Below are positions 25,588-33,533 of a stretch of 59,164 nt of DNA, piece after piece. The stretch is from Hungatella sp. UBA4396 (lineage in GTDB: Bacteria; Bacillota; Clostridia; Lachnospirales; Lachnospiraceae), in NCBI GenBank assembly GCA_002389905.1, contig DGRE01000053.1, positions 1 through 59,164 on the forward strand. The letters run 5' to 3'. The number at the start of each line of letters is the position of its first letter. Position 1 is the first letter of the stretch. The translations under genes were made by a program, and so were the position numbers. Under the pieces are notes generated by a model, which saw nothing but the letters and a program-made list of their open reading frames with translations, made no database searches and was not told where the DNA came from.

Positions 25588-26496
25588 TTAGAGAACCAGA
25601 CACCAAAGGGGAATGGTCACTAAAGATAAAAGGGTGGTTACCACCACACACTTTGTGGCGAATATGTAATCCCCGTCGTATTTTGCGGCCAGTATGGCGG
25701 TGGTGCTACCTGCAGGCATTCCAGTCAGGAGAACGGAAATTCCGGAAAGAAGAGGGTCCACATGGAAGAGGCGGCAAGCGGCATAAACCAGAAGAGGAAT
25801 CAAAAACAGACGGAAAAACGTATATTTGATGATTCCCCGATCCAGGAAGCTGCCCGGAGCCACCTCTGCCAGTATGGTTCCGATTAACACCATGGACACT
25901 GTGGTGGTGCAGCTTCCAATGCTTCGGATGGTATTTTCCAGGAATTCAGGCAGGGGAAGCTGGGTGACCATGAGCACCACTCCGATGTAAACTGCTACAA
26001 TACAGGGATGAATCAGAACCTTTTTCACCACTGCCTTCCTGTCCGGGCTGTCTGTAAAGTAGGATACACCGGCAGACCACATGACGATTCTCTGAGGCAC
26101 CAGGAAGATAGAGGCATACATAAGGCCCTCAGGCCCGTAGACCCCTTCTGCAATGGGGTTTCCCATAAATCCGGCATTGGAGCAGACTGTTCCGTATTGG
26201 AGCACCTTTTTTCTCCGGGCCGGTTCTCCGTTATAGAGGACCTTTGCGAGCACAAGGCAGCCAACCTGAATTAAGGATGCGATCCCAAGAATGACAGCAA
26301 ATCCTTTTAAGATATCCATATTAAATTCGATCAAAAAGGAACTGATGATATTGCAGGGAAGGATTAAGTAAATGACCAGATCCGTAAGAATGGCCTTTGC
26401 TCCCTCCGGCAAAATATCTTTTTTCCTGAGAATAACACCTGCTGCCACCAGGAGAAACAGCATCCCCTGGAGATTTATGAGATTACCATTATTCAT
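25588..26496 (-). CDS. AEC-family (auxin efflux carrier) permease
   Basis: A 302-residue integral membrane protein with about ten hydrophobic segments in two inverted halves, each with the N-P containing crossing region typical of AEC carriers (CSNAGFMGNPIAEGVYG in the first half). Family members export or import small organic acids such as malate. The substrate is unknown. The start at 26496 (MNNGNLINLQG) has TAGGAG 6 bases upstream; the frame is open seven codons further but without a better start. Confidence 0.9.
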   Translation of the reverse strand: MNNGNLINLQGMLFLLVAAGVILRKKDILPEGAKAILTDLVIYLILPCNIISSFLIEFNMDILKGFAVILGIASLIQVGCLVLAKVLYNGEPARRKKVLQYGTVCSNAGFMGNPIAEGVYGPEGLMYASIFLVPQRIVMWSAGVSYFTDSPDRKAVVKKVLIHPCIVAVYIGVVLMVTQLPLPEFLENTIRSIGSCTTTVSMVLIGTILAEVAPGSFLDRGIIKYTFFRLFLIPLLVYAACRLFHVDPLLSGISVLLTGMPAGSTTAILAAKYDGDYIFATKCVVVTTLLSLVTIPLWCLVL

Positions 26497-26554
26497 TTTG
26501 TCTCCTAAATAAATCAAGCGGATATGCCTGCATATCCAGTTGAATCACAAATTC

Positions 26555-26584
26555 AAGGTTGAAAGATGTTTTTCTTTCAACCTT
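26555..26584 (-). terminator. Hairpin after the GltD-like gene
   Basis: A perfect 12-bp stem (AAGGTTGAAAGA / TCTTTCAACCTT) with a 6-base loop ends 11 bases past the stop codon. The sequence after it on the minus strand is GAATTTG, so the U-tract is poor. A second small palindrome (GGATATGC / GCATATCC) lies just beyond. Confidence 0.55.
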
Positions 26585-26594
26585 ATCACTCTTA

Positions 26595-27818
26595 TCATTC
26601 TTCTAATGACTTCATATATTGATCCATGGCTTCCGCCACCTTTTTGGAGTAAGCAACGGCTTCCACCACGGTTCTGGCTCCTAACACCACGTCTCCGGAA
26701 GCAAAGATACCGGGAATGGTGGTCTGACCGCTTTCATCAGTCACCAAAAGACCGCTGCTTCCGGCTTTTAAGCCCTCTGTGGTATTTACCAGCTTGCTCT
26801 TTGGTCCCTGGCTGATGGAAATGATGGTGGAGTCTGCATGAACCTGCTCCAGCTCTTCCTCACTTCCAATATGATTTTCTTCGTCATCATAGATCAGATT
26901 CTCAAAAACAGGGCCGTCATCGGTAATTTCTATGATCTGCTTTCCGTACTGGAAATCAGCTCCGTCAATCTTCGCATAATTGGTTTCGTGGTCGCTGGCA
27001 TTGCTGTGGAGGCCTCTGGCAAAGAGAGTTACCTTTCTGGCTCCATGGCGGATGGCAGTTCTTGCCACATCCATAGCGGAATTTCCCATTCCAATGATGG
27101 CTACCGTCTCGCCCAGATCATAGGCATCGGGATTTGCCAGATAGTCAATGGCATAGTGGACATTTCCCAGGGATTCTCCCTTAACCCCCAGAGTCTTGGG
27201 CCTCCAGACACCTGTTCCAATGAATATGCTCTTATATCCGTCGCGGATCAGGTCCTTGATTTCCAGAGCAGTCCCGATGGCTGTGTTGGGGCGGATTTTC
27301 ACTCCGATTTCCAAAAGCTTCTTTTTGTATCTTTCCAATATTGTCTTGGGCAGGCGGAATTCCGGGATTCCGTACTGTAAAACGCCTCCCAGCTTGTCCT
27401 TGGAATCAAAAATCGTCACACTGTAGCCTTCTTTGGTCAGAAGAAATGCGATGGTAATTCCCGCAGGTCCCGCACCGATTACCGCCACTTTCTTCCCGTT
27501 TTTCGGCTTGCATTCGATTTTCATTTTATCGAAAATAGTATCGGAAATATAGTTTTCTATACTGCTGATGTGAACCGGCTGTCCTTTTTTACCCAGAATG
27601 CAATGGCCTTCACACTGCTTTTCATGATTGCAGACGAGGGAACAGACAATGGACAGGGGATTATTTTCAAATACCATCTCTCCTGCTGCGTTTAAATCCC
27701 CCCCTTTAAACGCCTGAATCATCTGGGGAATGGGGGTATTGATGGGGCAGCCCTGACGGCACAAAGGCTTTTTGCAGTTTAAACATCTGTTTGCTTCATC
27801 GATTACATGAACTCCCAT
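26595..27818 (-). CDS. GltD-like NAD(P)H-dependent flavoprotein oxidoreductase (stand-alone)
   Basis: A 407-residue protein related to the small subunit of glutamate synthase and to NfnB-like flavoproteins. The N-terminal domain has cysteines for two Fe-S clusters (CLNCKKPLCRQGCP; CNHEKQCEGHC). Two Rossmann folds follow, for FAD (VAVIGAGPAGITIAF) and NAD(P)H (VAIIGMGNSAMDVARTAI), and the protein closes with the FAD contact GIFASGDVVLGARTVVEA. No large glutamate synthase subunit is nearby, so it likely acts with a partner encoded elsewhere or as an independent oxidoreductase. GAGAGG precedes the ATG. A palindrome that looks like a GntR-family operator lies about 72 bases upstream. Confidence 0.88.
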   Translation of the reverse strand: MGVHVIDEANRCLNCKKPLCRQGCPINTPIPQMIQAFKGGDLNAAGEMVFENNPLSIVCSLVCNHEKQCEGHCILGKKGQPVHISSIENYISDTIFDKMKIECKPKNGKKVAVIGAGPAGITIAFLLTKEGYSVTIFDSKDKLGGVLQYGIPEFRLPKTILERYKKKLLEIGVKIRPNTAIGTALEIKDLIRDGYKSIFIGTGVWRPKTLGVKGESLGNVHYAIDYLANPDAYDLGETVAIIGMGNSAMDVARTAIRHGARKVTLFARGLHSNASDHETNYAKIDGADFQYGKQIIEITDDGPVFENLIYDDEENHIGSEEELEQVHADSTIISISQGPKSKLVNTTEGLKAGSSGLLVTDESGQTTIPGIFASGDVVLGARTVVEAVAYSKKVAEAMDQYMKSLEE

Positions 27819-27889
27819 AATTTATTTTCCTCTCTTCTTTTTATTGGCCGCCGGATTTTATTTCCGGAGAACGACTATTTTAACCGAAT

Positions 27890-27901
27890 ATTGTATACAA
27901 T
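27890..27901. promoter_or_regulatory. Palindrome ATTGTATACAAT, possible GntR-family operator
   Basis: A perfect 12-bp palindrome upstream of the GltD-like gene. TTGTATACAA cores are typical operators of FadR-subfamily GntR regulators. On the minus strand it overlaps a possible -10 (TACAAT) with GTGAAA 17 bases upstream. No GntR gene lies in the window. Confidence 0.4.
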
Positions 27902-28038
27902 TAGTTTACATATTTCACATCATATCATACTCAAAATAGTAAAATCAATAGGCTGCACCAATGTATAAAAAAAAATAAATTATGACAAAAACATATCGAA
28001 CAAACCTTGTATTTTCCCTGTTTTCCGCCTTTTTCAGG

Positions 28039-28563
28039 TTATTTTCCCTCGTATACGATCAGGGATTCCACATCATATTTTGCCAGTTTTTCTGCTCCGT
28101 TTAATCCGGCCAGTTCCATGATAAAGCAAATCTTAACTACTACTCCTCCAAGCTCTTCAACCAGCTTGATAATGGCTTCTATGGTTCCGCCTGTAGCGAT
28201 CAGATCATCGATGATAACCACCTTCTGACCTGGTTTGATGGAATCCTTGTGGATCTCAACAGTGGCTGTTCCATACTCCAGTTCATAGTCCGCAGATACT
28301 ACTTCTCTTGGAAGCTTCCCTTGTTTCCTGACAGGAACAAAGCTTTTATGCTCTGCATAAGCTACGGGAACGCCAAAGATAAAACCTCTTGACTCCGGTC
28401 CCACCACTGTGTCGTACTCCACCCCGTCAAGCATATTTCTTAAACCATCCACAGCCAGGGCAAGTCCGTCTGCATCCTCCAGTATGGTGGTTACATCCCG
28501 AAAAATAATCCCCTCTTCCGGGAAGTCCGGAATGCTTGTAACATAATCTTCTAAACGCTTCAT
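28039..28563 (-). CDS. apt: Adenine phosphoribosyltransferase
   Basis: A 174-residue purine-salvage enzyme that joins adenine and PRPP to give AMP. The PRPP-binding loop is VVIIDDLIATGGTIEA, and the N-terminal IPDFPEEGIIFRDVTTIL is diagnostic for Apt. Length is normal. GAGGTATAAAGG lies before the ATG. In many clostridia it directly precedes relA; here add, an AEC permease and the GltD-like gene lie between them. Confidence 0.97.
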   Translation of the reverse strand: MKRLEDYVTSIPDFPEEGIIFRDVTTILEDADGLALAVDGLRNMLDGVEYDTVVGPESRGFIFGVPVAYAEHKSFVPVRKQGKLPREVVSADYELEYGTATVEIHKDSIKPGQKVVIIDDLIATGGTIEAIIKLVEELGGVVVKICFIMELAGLNGAEKLAKYDVESLIVYEGK

Positions 28564-28881
28564 CCTTTATACCTCGTATTGTTTTATTTTTAACCAACTT
28601 GAAATTTCTCAACCTCTCTATTATAACTCAAAGATTTCTTTCAGGCAAATGTTGTTTTTTCATATCAAAAAAATCCCTCTGCAGGTATTGCGCCCACAGA
28701 GGAAGGGTATTTCATAAAACTACAGATACTATAATAAGTTCTTATCCGCAAATCGGGTCAAAAGATTTTTATCTGTGCAATATTCATTTAAATCATTATA
28801 TACATCCAGAGCGCCTTCACAGCAATTCATCATAATCCAAATCAACTTTTGTTGATGAAGTTCTCTGTCAAAAAAATCCTT
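28564..28881. other. Intergenic region with one terminator
   Basis: No gene is supported in these 318 bases. They contain the terminator at 28667-28702 and the apt upstream region. No conserved RNA motif was recognised. Confidence 0.5.
28667..28702 (-). terminator. Terminator downstream of the nucleotidyltransferase gene
   Basis: On the minus strand CCTCTG pairs with CAGAGG around a 15-base interior that can pair further (TGGGCGCA / TGC), followed by GATTTTTTT. Confidence 0.8.
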
Positions 28882-29289
28882 TTAAGATATCCTCGCCTTG
28901 ACTTCCTCCAGCTTATCCCGGCATCTTTTCTCAAAGTCAACCAGTTCCGGCGGGAAATAATCTGTAAACTGAATTTTAGACTTCAATGGAACACAATAAA
29001 CAGGTGCTTCCATGGTTGTATCAATAAAAAATATATCACTTTCAATTCCCTTCAGACGGAAGTATTCTTCTAAATATAAAGACAGTCTTTTATATAAATT
29101 AAAATCTTCCGCATAGACCGCAATATCAATATCGCTTTTTCCTTCCACATATCCGGTTGTCAGGTAACTGCCAAAAACGAAAACATTATATCCTGTCTCG
29201 CCAAATCTCTGTTCCACATCCTTTTGCAGATTCAAAAGCCCATAGAGCCGGTCCATTGCCTTTTGTTTTACATCAGTGCCCTCTTCCAT
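28882..29289 (-). CDS. Nucleotidyltransferase-domain protein (MNT-like)
   Basis: A 135-residue protein with the minimal nucleotidyltransferase signature GSYLTTGYVEGKSDIDIAV, in which GS and D-x-D are the nucleotide and metal ligands, and a third acidic residue is likely near ESDIFFID. Such MNT proteins often act as antitoxins that AMPylate a HEPN toxin. No HEPN gene (RX4-6H motif) is adjacent on either side, so pairing is not supported here. GGAGGG precedes the ATG. The gene has its own terminator. Confidence 0.75.
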   Translation of the reverse strand: MEEGTDVKQKAMDRLYGLLNLQKDVEQRFGETGYNVFVFGSYLTTGYVEGKSDIDIAVYAEDFNLYKRLSLYLEEYFRLKGIESDIFFIDTTMEAPVYCVPLKSKIQFTDYFPPELVDFEKRCRDKLEEVKARIS

Positions 29290-29381
29290 TTTATTTCCCT
29301 CCTCTCCAAATCGCCTTTTCTTATATTATATCCTAACCCTCGCCTCCTTACAACATTTTTATCCAATCTGTTTAAATGTAT

Positions 29382-29415
29382 AAAAAAGCCCACCGCGTCA
29401 TCAATGCGGAAGGCT
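29382..29415 (-). terminator. Terminator after the XerD-like recombinase gene
   Basis: On the minus strand AGCC..CCGC pairs with GCGG..GGCT (two 4-bp blocks with a 2-base internal mismatch) and is followed by TTTTTTA, 18 bases past the stop codon. Confidence 0.75.
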
Positions 29416-29432
29416 CCTATACTATCTTTTAT

Positions 29433-30320
29433 TTATCTTCTCGGATGCGCCCCCGTATAAGCACGGCGCACTGATTCTCCTCTGGTGCAGTTCATATACA
29501 ACTGGGTGGAGGACATGTCAGAATGTCCCATCATGGCCTGTACTGCGTGGATATCGGCTCCGCCATGGAGCAGATGTGCTGCAAATGAATGGCGCAGAGT
29601 ATGGGGCGTAATATCTGCCTCAATCCCTGCCTTATCTCCGTAAAACTTTATAATCTTCCAAAAGCCCTGGCGGCTCATGGGCATTCCGTTGCAGTTGGTG
29701 AAAAACCACTGGGAGTCCATATCCCGAAGCAGGCATCCCCGTCCCCGTTCCATATAAGCGGAAAGTGCCAATTTTGCCACCTTTCCAAAGGGAACCATGC
29801 GCTCCTTTTGTTCATCCTTGCAGGTAATATAGCCTACGGTCAGGTTCACATCCTCTTTTTTTAAATGGATGATTTCCGATACCCGTATCCCGGTAGCATA
29901 AAGAAGCTCCAGCATAGCCCTGTCCCGAAGCTCCTTGGGGGAGTCCCCGTTTGGCTGGCTCAGCAGGCAGTTCACTTCCTCCACCGTTAAAATGATGGGT
30001 GCCTTTTTTTCCACCTTAGGCGCTTTTAAAAGCTCCGCCGGATCTTTTGGTATATTTCCCTCTCCCCACTGATAATGAAAAAACGCTTTCATGGAAGCCA
30101 GGCTCCGTGAAATAGTGGTGGAAGCTTTTCCTTCTTTTTCCAGGTACAGGATATAGGAATTCAGACTGGTCTTCGTCACCTTGTCCACAGTCTCGATTCC
30201 CTGCTGTCTTAAAAAGGAGGCCATCTGAATCAAATCTCTTTGATAAGATACCTCCGTATTCTTCGATGTTTTTTTGATCTCTCTCAAATAAACAATAAAA
30301 TGGTCTATCTCTCCTAACAT
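29433..30320 (-). CDS. xerD: Tyrosine recombinase, XerD-like
   Basis: A 295-residue site-specific recombinase. The N-terminal SAM-like core-binding domain (about 1-90) is followed by the catalytic domain with TGIRVSEI (Arg), HTLRHSFAAHLL (His-x-x-Arg), MGHSD (His) and the nucleophile Tyr in SSTQLYMN. These are the full R-K-H-R-H-Y set. The start at 30320 (MLGEIDHFIVYLRE) has AGGA before it; the frame is open to 30413 but those residues are not family-like. It lies downstream of spoIIM as in other Firmicutes, where the gene encodes the chromosome-dimer resolvase. I assign XerD by context and length; integrase paralogues cannot be wholly excluded. Confidence 0.88.
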   Translation of the reverse strand: MLGEIDHFIVYLREIKKTSKNTEVSYQRDLIQMASFLRQQGIETVDKVTKTSLNSYILYLEKEGKASTTISRSLASMKAFFHYQWGEGNIPKDPAELLKAPKVEKKAPIILTVEEVNCLLSQPNGDSPKELRDRAMLELLYATGIRVSEIIHLKKEDVNLTVGYITCKDEQKERMVPFGKVAKLALSAYMERGRGCLLRDMDSQWFFTNCNGMPMSRQGFWKIIKFYGDKAGIEADITPHTLRHSFAAHLLHGGADIHAVQAMMGHSDMSSTQLYMNCTRGESVRRAYTGAHPRR

Positions 30321-30519
30321 TGTCCTATCCCCTAACCTGACTGTTTGAAAACGCCCTAAAACACGGCTTCTTCCTAACATTATATATACTATTTTCGATA
30401 AAATCAAACACATTTTTTTTACATTGTAACCATTTTAAAGTCATTTTTTGCAGTCAGTACAAGATATAGGAAAGGATTTGTTTTTTTCCGCAAGATATGG
30501 TAAAACAAAGGGAAATATT

Positions 30520-31098
30520 TTAAAGGACAAATTTTAAAAAAACCGGATTCAGCCAGGCTTCACAGGCACTTCCTAAGGCAGCCAGGAGCAAAAGCAGCAA
30601 AAAGGCCGGTATCCGGAACCGCTTTCCTTTTTGCATTCCCCAGAAGAGAAGGATTCCCCAAAGGGGAAGGTAGAGAAGTCCCTGGGGCATCAATGACATG
30701 AGAAAAACAGGAAGCCCCATAAGCCCCTTTTGAATGGTTATAACCGAAAGAATAAATCCCATGGAAAAGCCCATTCCTGCCGTCAAAAGACAGAAGAGAA
30801 AAGCGCCGTAAACGGTCAGCCCCATAAGCCAGGCAATCCAGACCTCTGCCGCCCTCTGCTTAAAAACCTGTCCGAACAGTCCCAAACGCTCCTCCTGGTT
30901 TAAATTTACCTGCCCCTCCAAAAGAGCCAGGTAATACCCCGCCTCCTCCACAAAGGTGGGATACCAGAAGTTTGCCGCCACAGTCCCGGTCAAAAGCCCA
31001 GCCAAAAAACAGAGAATATAGCGGTCCATGACCCGGTTCTCCAACGGCCCGGGACTCACCTCCGGACGAAATTTTAATTGTTCCAATACCTCAGCCAT
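30520..31098 (-). CDS. spoIIM: Stage II sporulation protein M
   Basis: A 192-residue membrane protein with about five hydrophobic segments. SpoIIM joins SpoIID and SpoIIP in the DMP peptidoglycan-degrading complex that drives engulfment during sporulation. The order spoIIM then xerD matches B. subtilis and clostridia. The Shine-Dalgarno AAGGGG lies 8 bases before the ATG and is part of an 11-bp long-range stem, so translation may be gated by RNA folding. Its presence supports a spore-forming organism. Confidence 0.9.
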   Translation of the reverse strand: MAEVLEQLKFRPEVSPGPLENRVMDRYILCFLAGLLTGTVAANFWYPTFVEEAGYYLALLEGQVNLNQEERLGLFGQVFKQRAAEVWIAWLMGLTVYGAFLFCLLTAGMGFSMGFILSVITIQKGLMGLPVFLMSLMPQGLLYLPLWGILLFWGMQKGKRFRIPAFLLLLLLAALGSACEAWLNPVFLKFVL

Positions 31099-31106
31099 AC
31101 AAAAAT

Positions 31107-31200
31107 CCCCTTACAGGTTTTCTCATAACAGGTTGTTTCCAAAACGCCTGTCTGATTATGAAAACAGCTTTTATTTTCATAAATATATGCCTGTAAAGGG
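31107..31200 (-). other. Predicted three-way-junction RNA covering the spoIIM ribosome binding site
   Basis: In the mRNA sense an 11-bp closing stem (CCCTTTACAGG, 31190-31200, with CCTGTAAGGGG, 31107-31117, one G-U pair) encloses two hairpins: a 9-bp perfect stem TTATGAAAA/TTTTCATAA (31156-31182) and a stem ACAGG/CCTGT extended by GTTT/AAAC (31128-31151). The 3' strand of the closing stem contains the spoIIM Shine-Dalgarno AAGGGG. No known riboswitch consensus fits. Structure is predicted by eye only. Confidence 0.45.
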
Positions 31201-31237
31201 ACATTTATTCTGCTGGAGAGCCGTATTACAAACCCTC

Positions 31238-31786
31238 TTATTTCACGCCGTACTTACGGGCATAGGCCAGGACAGAAGCAATGGTCTTTCCATCGGTGAT
31301 CTCTCCCCGGTATATCATTTCCTCTAAATCCTTTACCTCCCACTCTTCCACTTCAATGTATTCGTCCTCGTCCAGATTCTGTCTGGAGGGCTCCAGCTCT
31401 CTTGCTACAAATACATCGATGGCTTCATCGCAAAAGGCCACGGTGGTATTGATGGTGATTAAATATTCCAGCTTTTCCTTATCTGTCTTATATCCCGTTT
31501 CCTCTTCCAGCTCCCTGTGGGCACAGTCGATTTTCGGCTCATCGGGATGATCTAAGGCCCCCGCCGGAATCTCCAGGGTATAGCGGTCCAGGGCATTGCG
31601 GTACTGGCGCACCATCAGCAGCTTTCCATCTTTTGTCACTGGAACCACGGCGGCGGCTCCATTGTGATGGATGAAATCCCAATGGGCCAGATGGCCGCAC
31701 GCATCCACCGTATCCTCATATATTTTTAAAATTGTCCCCTGGTATTTTAAGGTTCTTTCCAGGCGTTTTACAGGCTGCTGTTCCAT
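31238..31786 (-). CDS. NUDIX hydrolase (ADP-ribose pyrophosphatase type)
   Basis: A 182-residue NUDIX protein. The Nudix box is recognisable as GALDHPDEPKIDCAHRELEE with ETGY after it, and the preceding VRQYRNALDRYTLEIPAGAL is typical of ADP-ribose pyrophosphatases of the NudF type, which cleave ADP-ribose to AMP and ribose-5-phosphate. The box has one or two extra residues relative to the strict pattern. GGAGG precedes the ATG. It sits between proC and spoIIM, as in many clostridial genomes where NUDIX precedes spoIIM. Confidence 0.93.
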   Translation of the reverse strand: MEQQPVKRLERTLKYQGTILKIYEDTVDACGHLAHWDFIHHNGAAAVVPVTKDGKLLMVRQYRNALDRYTLEIPAGALDHPDEPKIDCAHRELEEETGYKTDKEKLEYLITINTTVAFCDEAIDVFVARELEPSRQNLDEDEYIEVEEWEVKDLEEMIYRGEITDGKTIASVLAYARKYGVK

Positions 31787-31812
31787 TTTTTCCTTACCTC
31801 CGTTATGTGGGA

Positions 31813-32607
31813 TTATATTTTTTCACATTTTGCAAAGCAGGCGTCAGCCGCCTTTATGACCGCATTGCGAAAGCCGTGTTCCTCCAGGGCAGATACTGCC
31901 GCAATGGTGGTTCCTCCAGGGGAGCAGACCTGATCCTTTAAAGCTCCCGGATGGGTTCCTGTTTCCAGAACCATTTTCGCACTGCCAAGAACAGTCTGGG
32001 CAGCCATCTCATAGGCGGCATCCCTTGGCAATCCATATTTTACGGCGCTGTCTGCCAGAGCTTCAATGAACATGTAAACATAAGCAGGAGAGCTTCCGCT
32101 GACGCAGACTACCGCATTCATGAGCCGTTCCTCAACAATCCGCATTTTACCGAGGGAAAGGAAAATGCTCTCAATGGCCTCCTTCTCCTCCTGGGAAAAA
32201 TCCTTTTCAGAAAAGCAGACTCCTGTCATTCCCTCTCCAAGGAGAGCAGGTGTATTGGGCATGGCCCGGACCACCCGTATTTCGTCTCCCAGCTTCTCCC
32301 TCAGCTGGTCCGTGGTAATTCCCGGGGCAATGGAGATAACCACATGATCCTTTGTCACCACCTCCCGGATATCCGCCAGAACCGGTGAAAAATACTGGGG
32401 CTTTACAGCCAGTACAATGTATTTCGCCTGTTTTGCACACCCTGCATTGCCGTCTGCATGAGGCACCCCCGTCTCCTCAGTCACCTGCCTGCACTTGTCC
32501 CCATTGACATCGGTAAAGATGATATCTTCTTTTTCGTATTCCTTAAGCAGCCCTTTTAAAATGGCTCCTCCCATGTTTCCGATTCCTATAATTCCTATTT
32601 TTGCCAT
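31813..32607 (-). CDS. proC: Pyrroline-5-carboxylate reductase
   Basis: A 264-residue NAD(P)H-dependent enzyme for the last step of proline synthesis. The Rossmann motif is IGIIGIGNMGGAIL, followed by VRAMPNTPALLGEGM and the C-terminal QVCSPGGTTIAAVSALEE, which is diagnostic for ProC. The start at 32607 has AGGAGA before it; upstream in-frame codons are not family-like. It follows the DeoR gene by 20 bases and may be co-transcribed with it and the NUDIX gene. Confidence 0.96.
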   Translation of the reverse strand: MAKIGIIGIGNMGGAILKGLLKEYEKEDIIFTDVNGDKCRQVTEETGVPHADGNAGCAKQAKYIVLAVKPQYFSPVLADIREVVTKDHVVISIAPGITTDQLREKLGDEIRVVRAMPNTPALLGEGMTGVCFSEKDFSQEEKEAIESIFLSLGKMRIVEERLMNAVVCVSGSSPAYVYMFIEALADSAVKYGLPRDAAYEMAAQTVLGSAKMVLETGTHPGALKDQVCSPGGTTIAAVSALEEHGFRNAVIKAADACFAKCEKI

Positions 32608-32627
32608 GTTTTTATTCTCCTGCCTTC

Positions 32628-33425
32628 TTAATTTTCGGTCCCGCAAAACCGGTTAGCACTATTTAAGATTTTCTTTTCCACAGCAGAAATAATCCGAACT
32701 GCTTGTTTTCTCAAAACAGCCTTTTCCGGCTCTTTAAATTCATGATCCGTTATAATCCCCGTATAGTCAGATAAATGGTTGATCCGGTTCATCCCCTGAC
32801 GGTTGAATTTGGATTCATCAACAACCAGAAAAGACTGCTGGCACTGGCTTACCAGCTGGCGTTTTAAAAATGCCTTGTCAATGGAGGGTGTCAGCACATG
32901 AAATTCCCTGCTTATGGCCGCTGCTCCAAAAAATCCGATATCAAACCGGAAGTCCTCCAGCATCCTGGTGGCATGATAACCTAAGATGCTTCCTGTGGAT
33001 TTTTGGACATAACCTCCGCACACAAAAAGCTCTGCCTTGCTGTTTTTCATCAAAAGGGCGATCTCAAGGTCATTGGTCACCACCGTCATATTTTCCATAT
33101 CTATAATATTCCTTGCGATCTCATAGGTGGTGGTTCCCGCATCCAGATAAATGCAGGTGCCCTCCCGGATAAATTCCATGCACTTATCCGCAATACTCTC
33201 TTTCTGGTCCCGGTTTTTCACGCTTTTATCCGCATAAGCCACCTCAGTCTTACTGACTGCCCCGCCGTGGCACCGTTCAATCAGTCCGTCCTTTTGAAGC
33301 TTTTCCAAGTCCCTGCGAATGGTCATGGGACTGACGTCAAGCGTTTCTGCCAGTTCCTCCACCTGGACACTGCCATCCTCTTGTATCATGTTCAGAATCT
33401 TAATCTGCCTTTCTGCCATCATCAT
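32628..33425 (-). CDS. DeoR-family transcriptional regulator
   Basis: A 265-residue regulator. The N-terminal helix-turn-helix is typical (RQIKILNMIQEDGSVQVEEL, VSPMTIRRDLEKLQKDGLIE), and the C-terminal sensor domain has the ribose-isomerase-like TCIYLDAGTTTYEIA and VVTNDLEIALLM motifs that bind sugar phosphates. The start at 33425 has AGGAGGAG 6-8 bases upstream; the frame is open to 33497 but runs through the terminator after gntP. It follows the sugar-acid genes and is the best candidate to bind the paired repeats at 37356-37392 in front of them. Confidence 0.92.
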   Translation of the reverse strand: MMMAERQIKILNMIQEDGSVQVEELAETLDVSPMTIRRDLEKLQKDGLIERCHGGAVSKTEVAYADKSVKNRDQKESIADKCMEFIREGTCIYLDAGTTTYEIARNIIDMENMTVVTNDLEIALLMKNSKAELFVCGGYVQKSTGSILGYHATRMLEDFRFDIGFFGAAAISREFHVLTPSIDKAFLKRQLVSQCQQSFLVVDESKFNRQGMNRINHLSDYTGIITDHEFKEPEKAVLRKQAVRIISAVEKKILNSANRFCGTEN

Positions 33426-33459
33426 CTGCCTTCTCCTCCTGTTATGGATTCCAAAACGC

Positions 33460-33490
33460 AAAAATCCCCGCCGCCGGGCAGGCGGCAGGG
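33460..33490 (-). terminator. Terminator after the GntP-type permease gene
   Basis: On the minus strand CCCTGCCGCC pairs with GGCGGCGGGG (one G-U or mismatch) around a 5-base loop and is followed by ATTTTTG. It separates the sugar-acid genes from the DeoR gene, so DeoR may depend on read-through or its own promoter. Confidence 0.85.
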
Positions 33491-33533
33491 AATCCATGCT
33501 CTGGATAAAATCCCCTATCTATATCATAAATGA

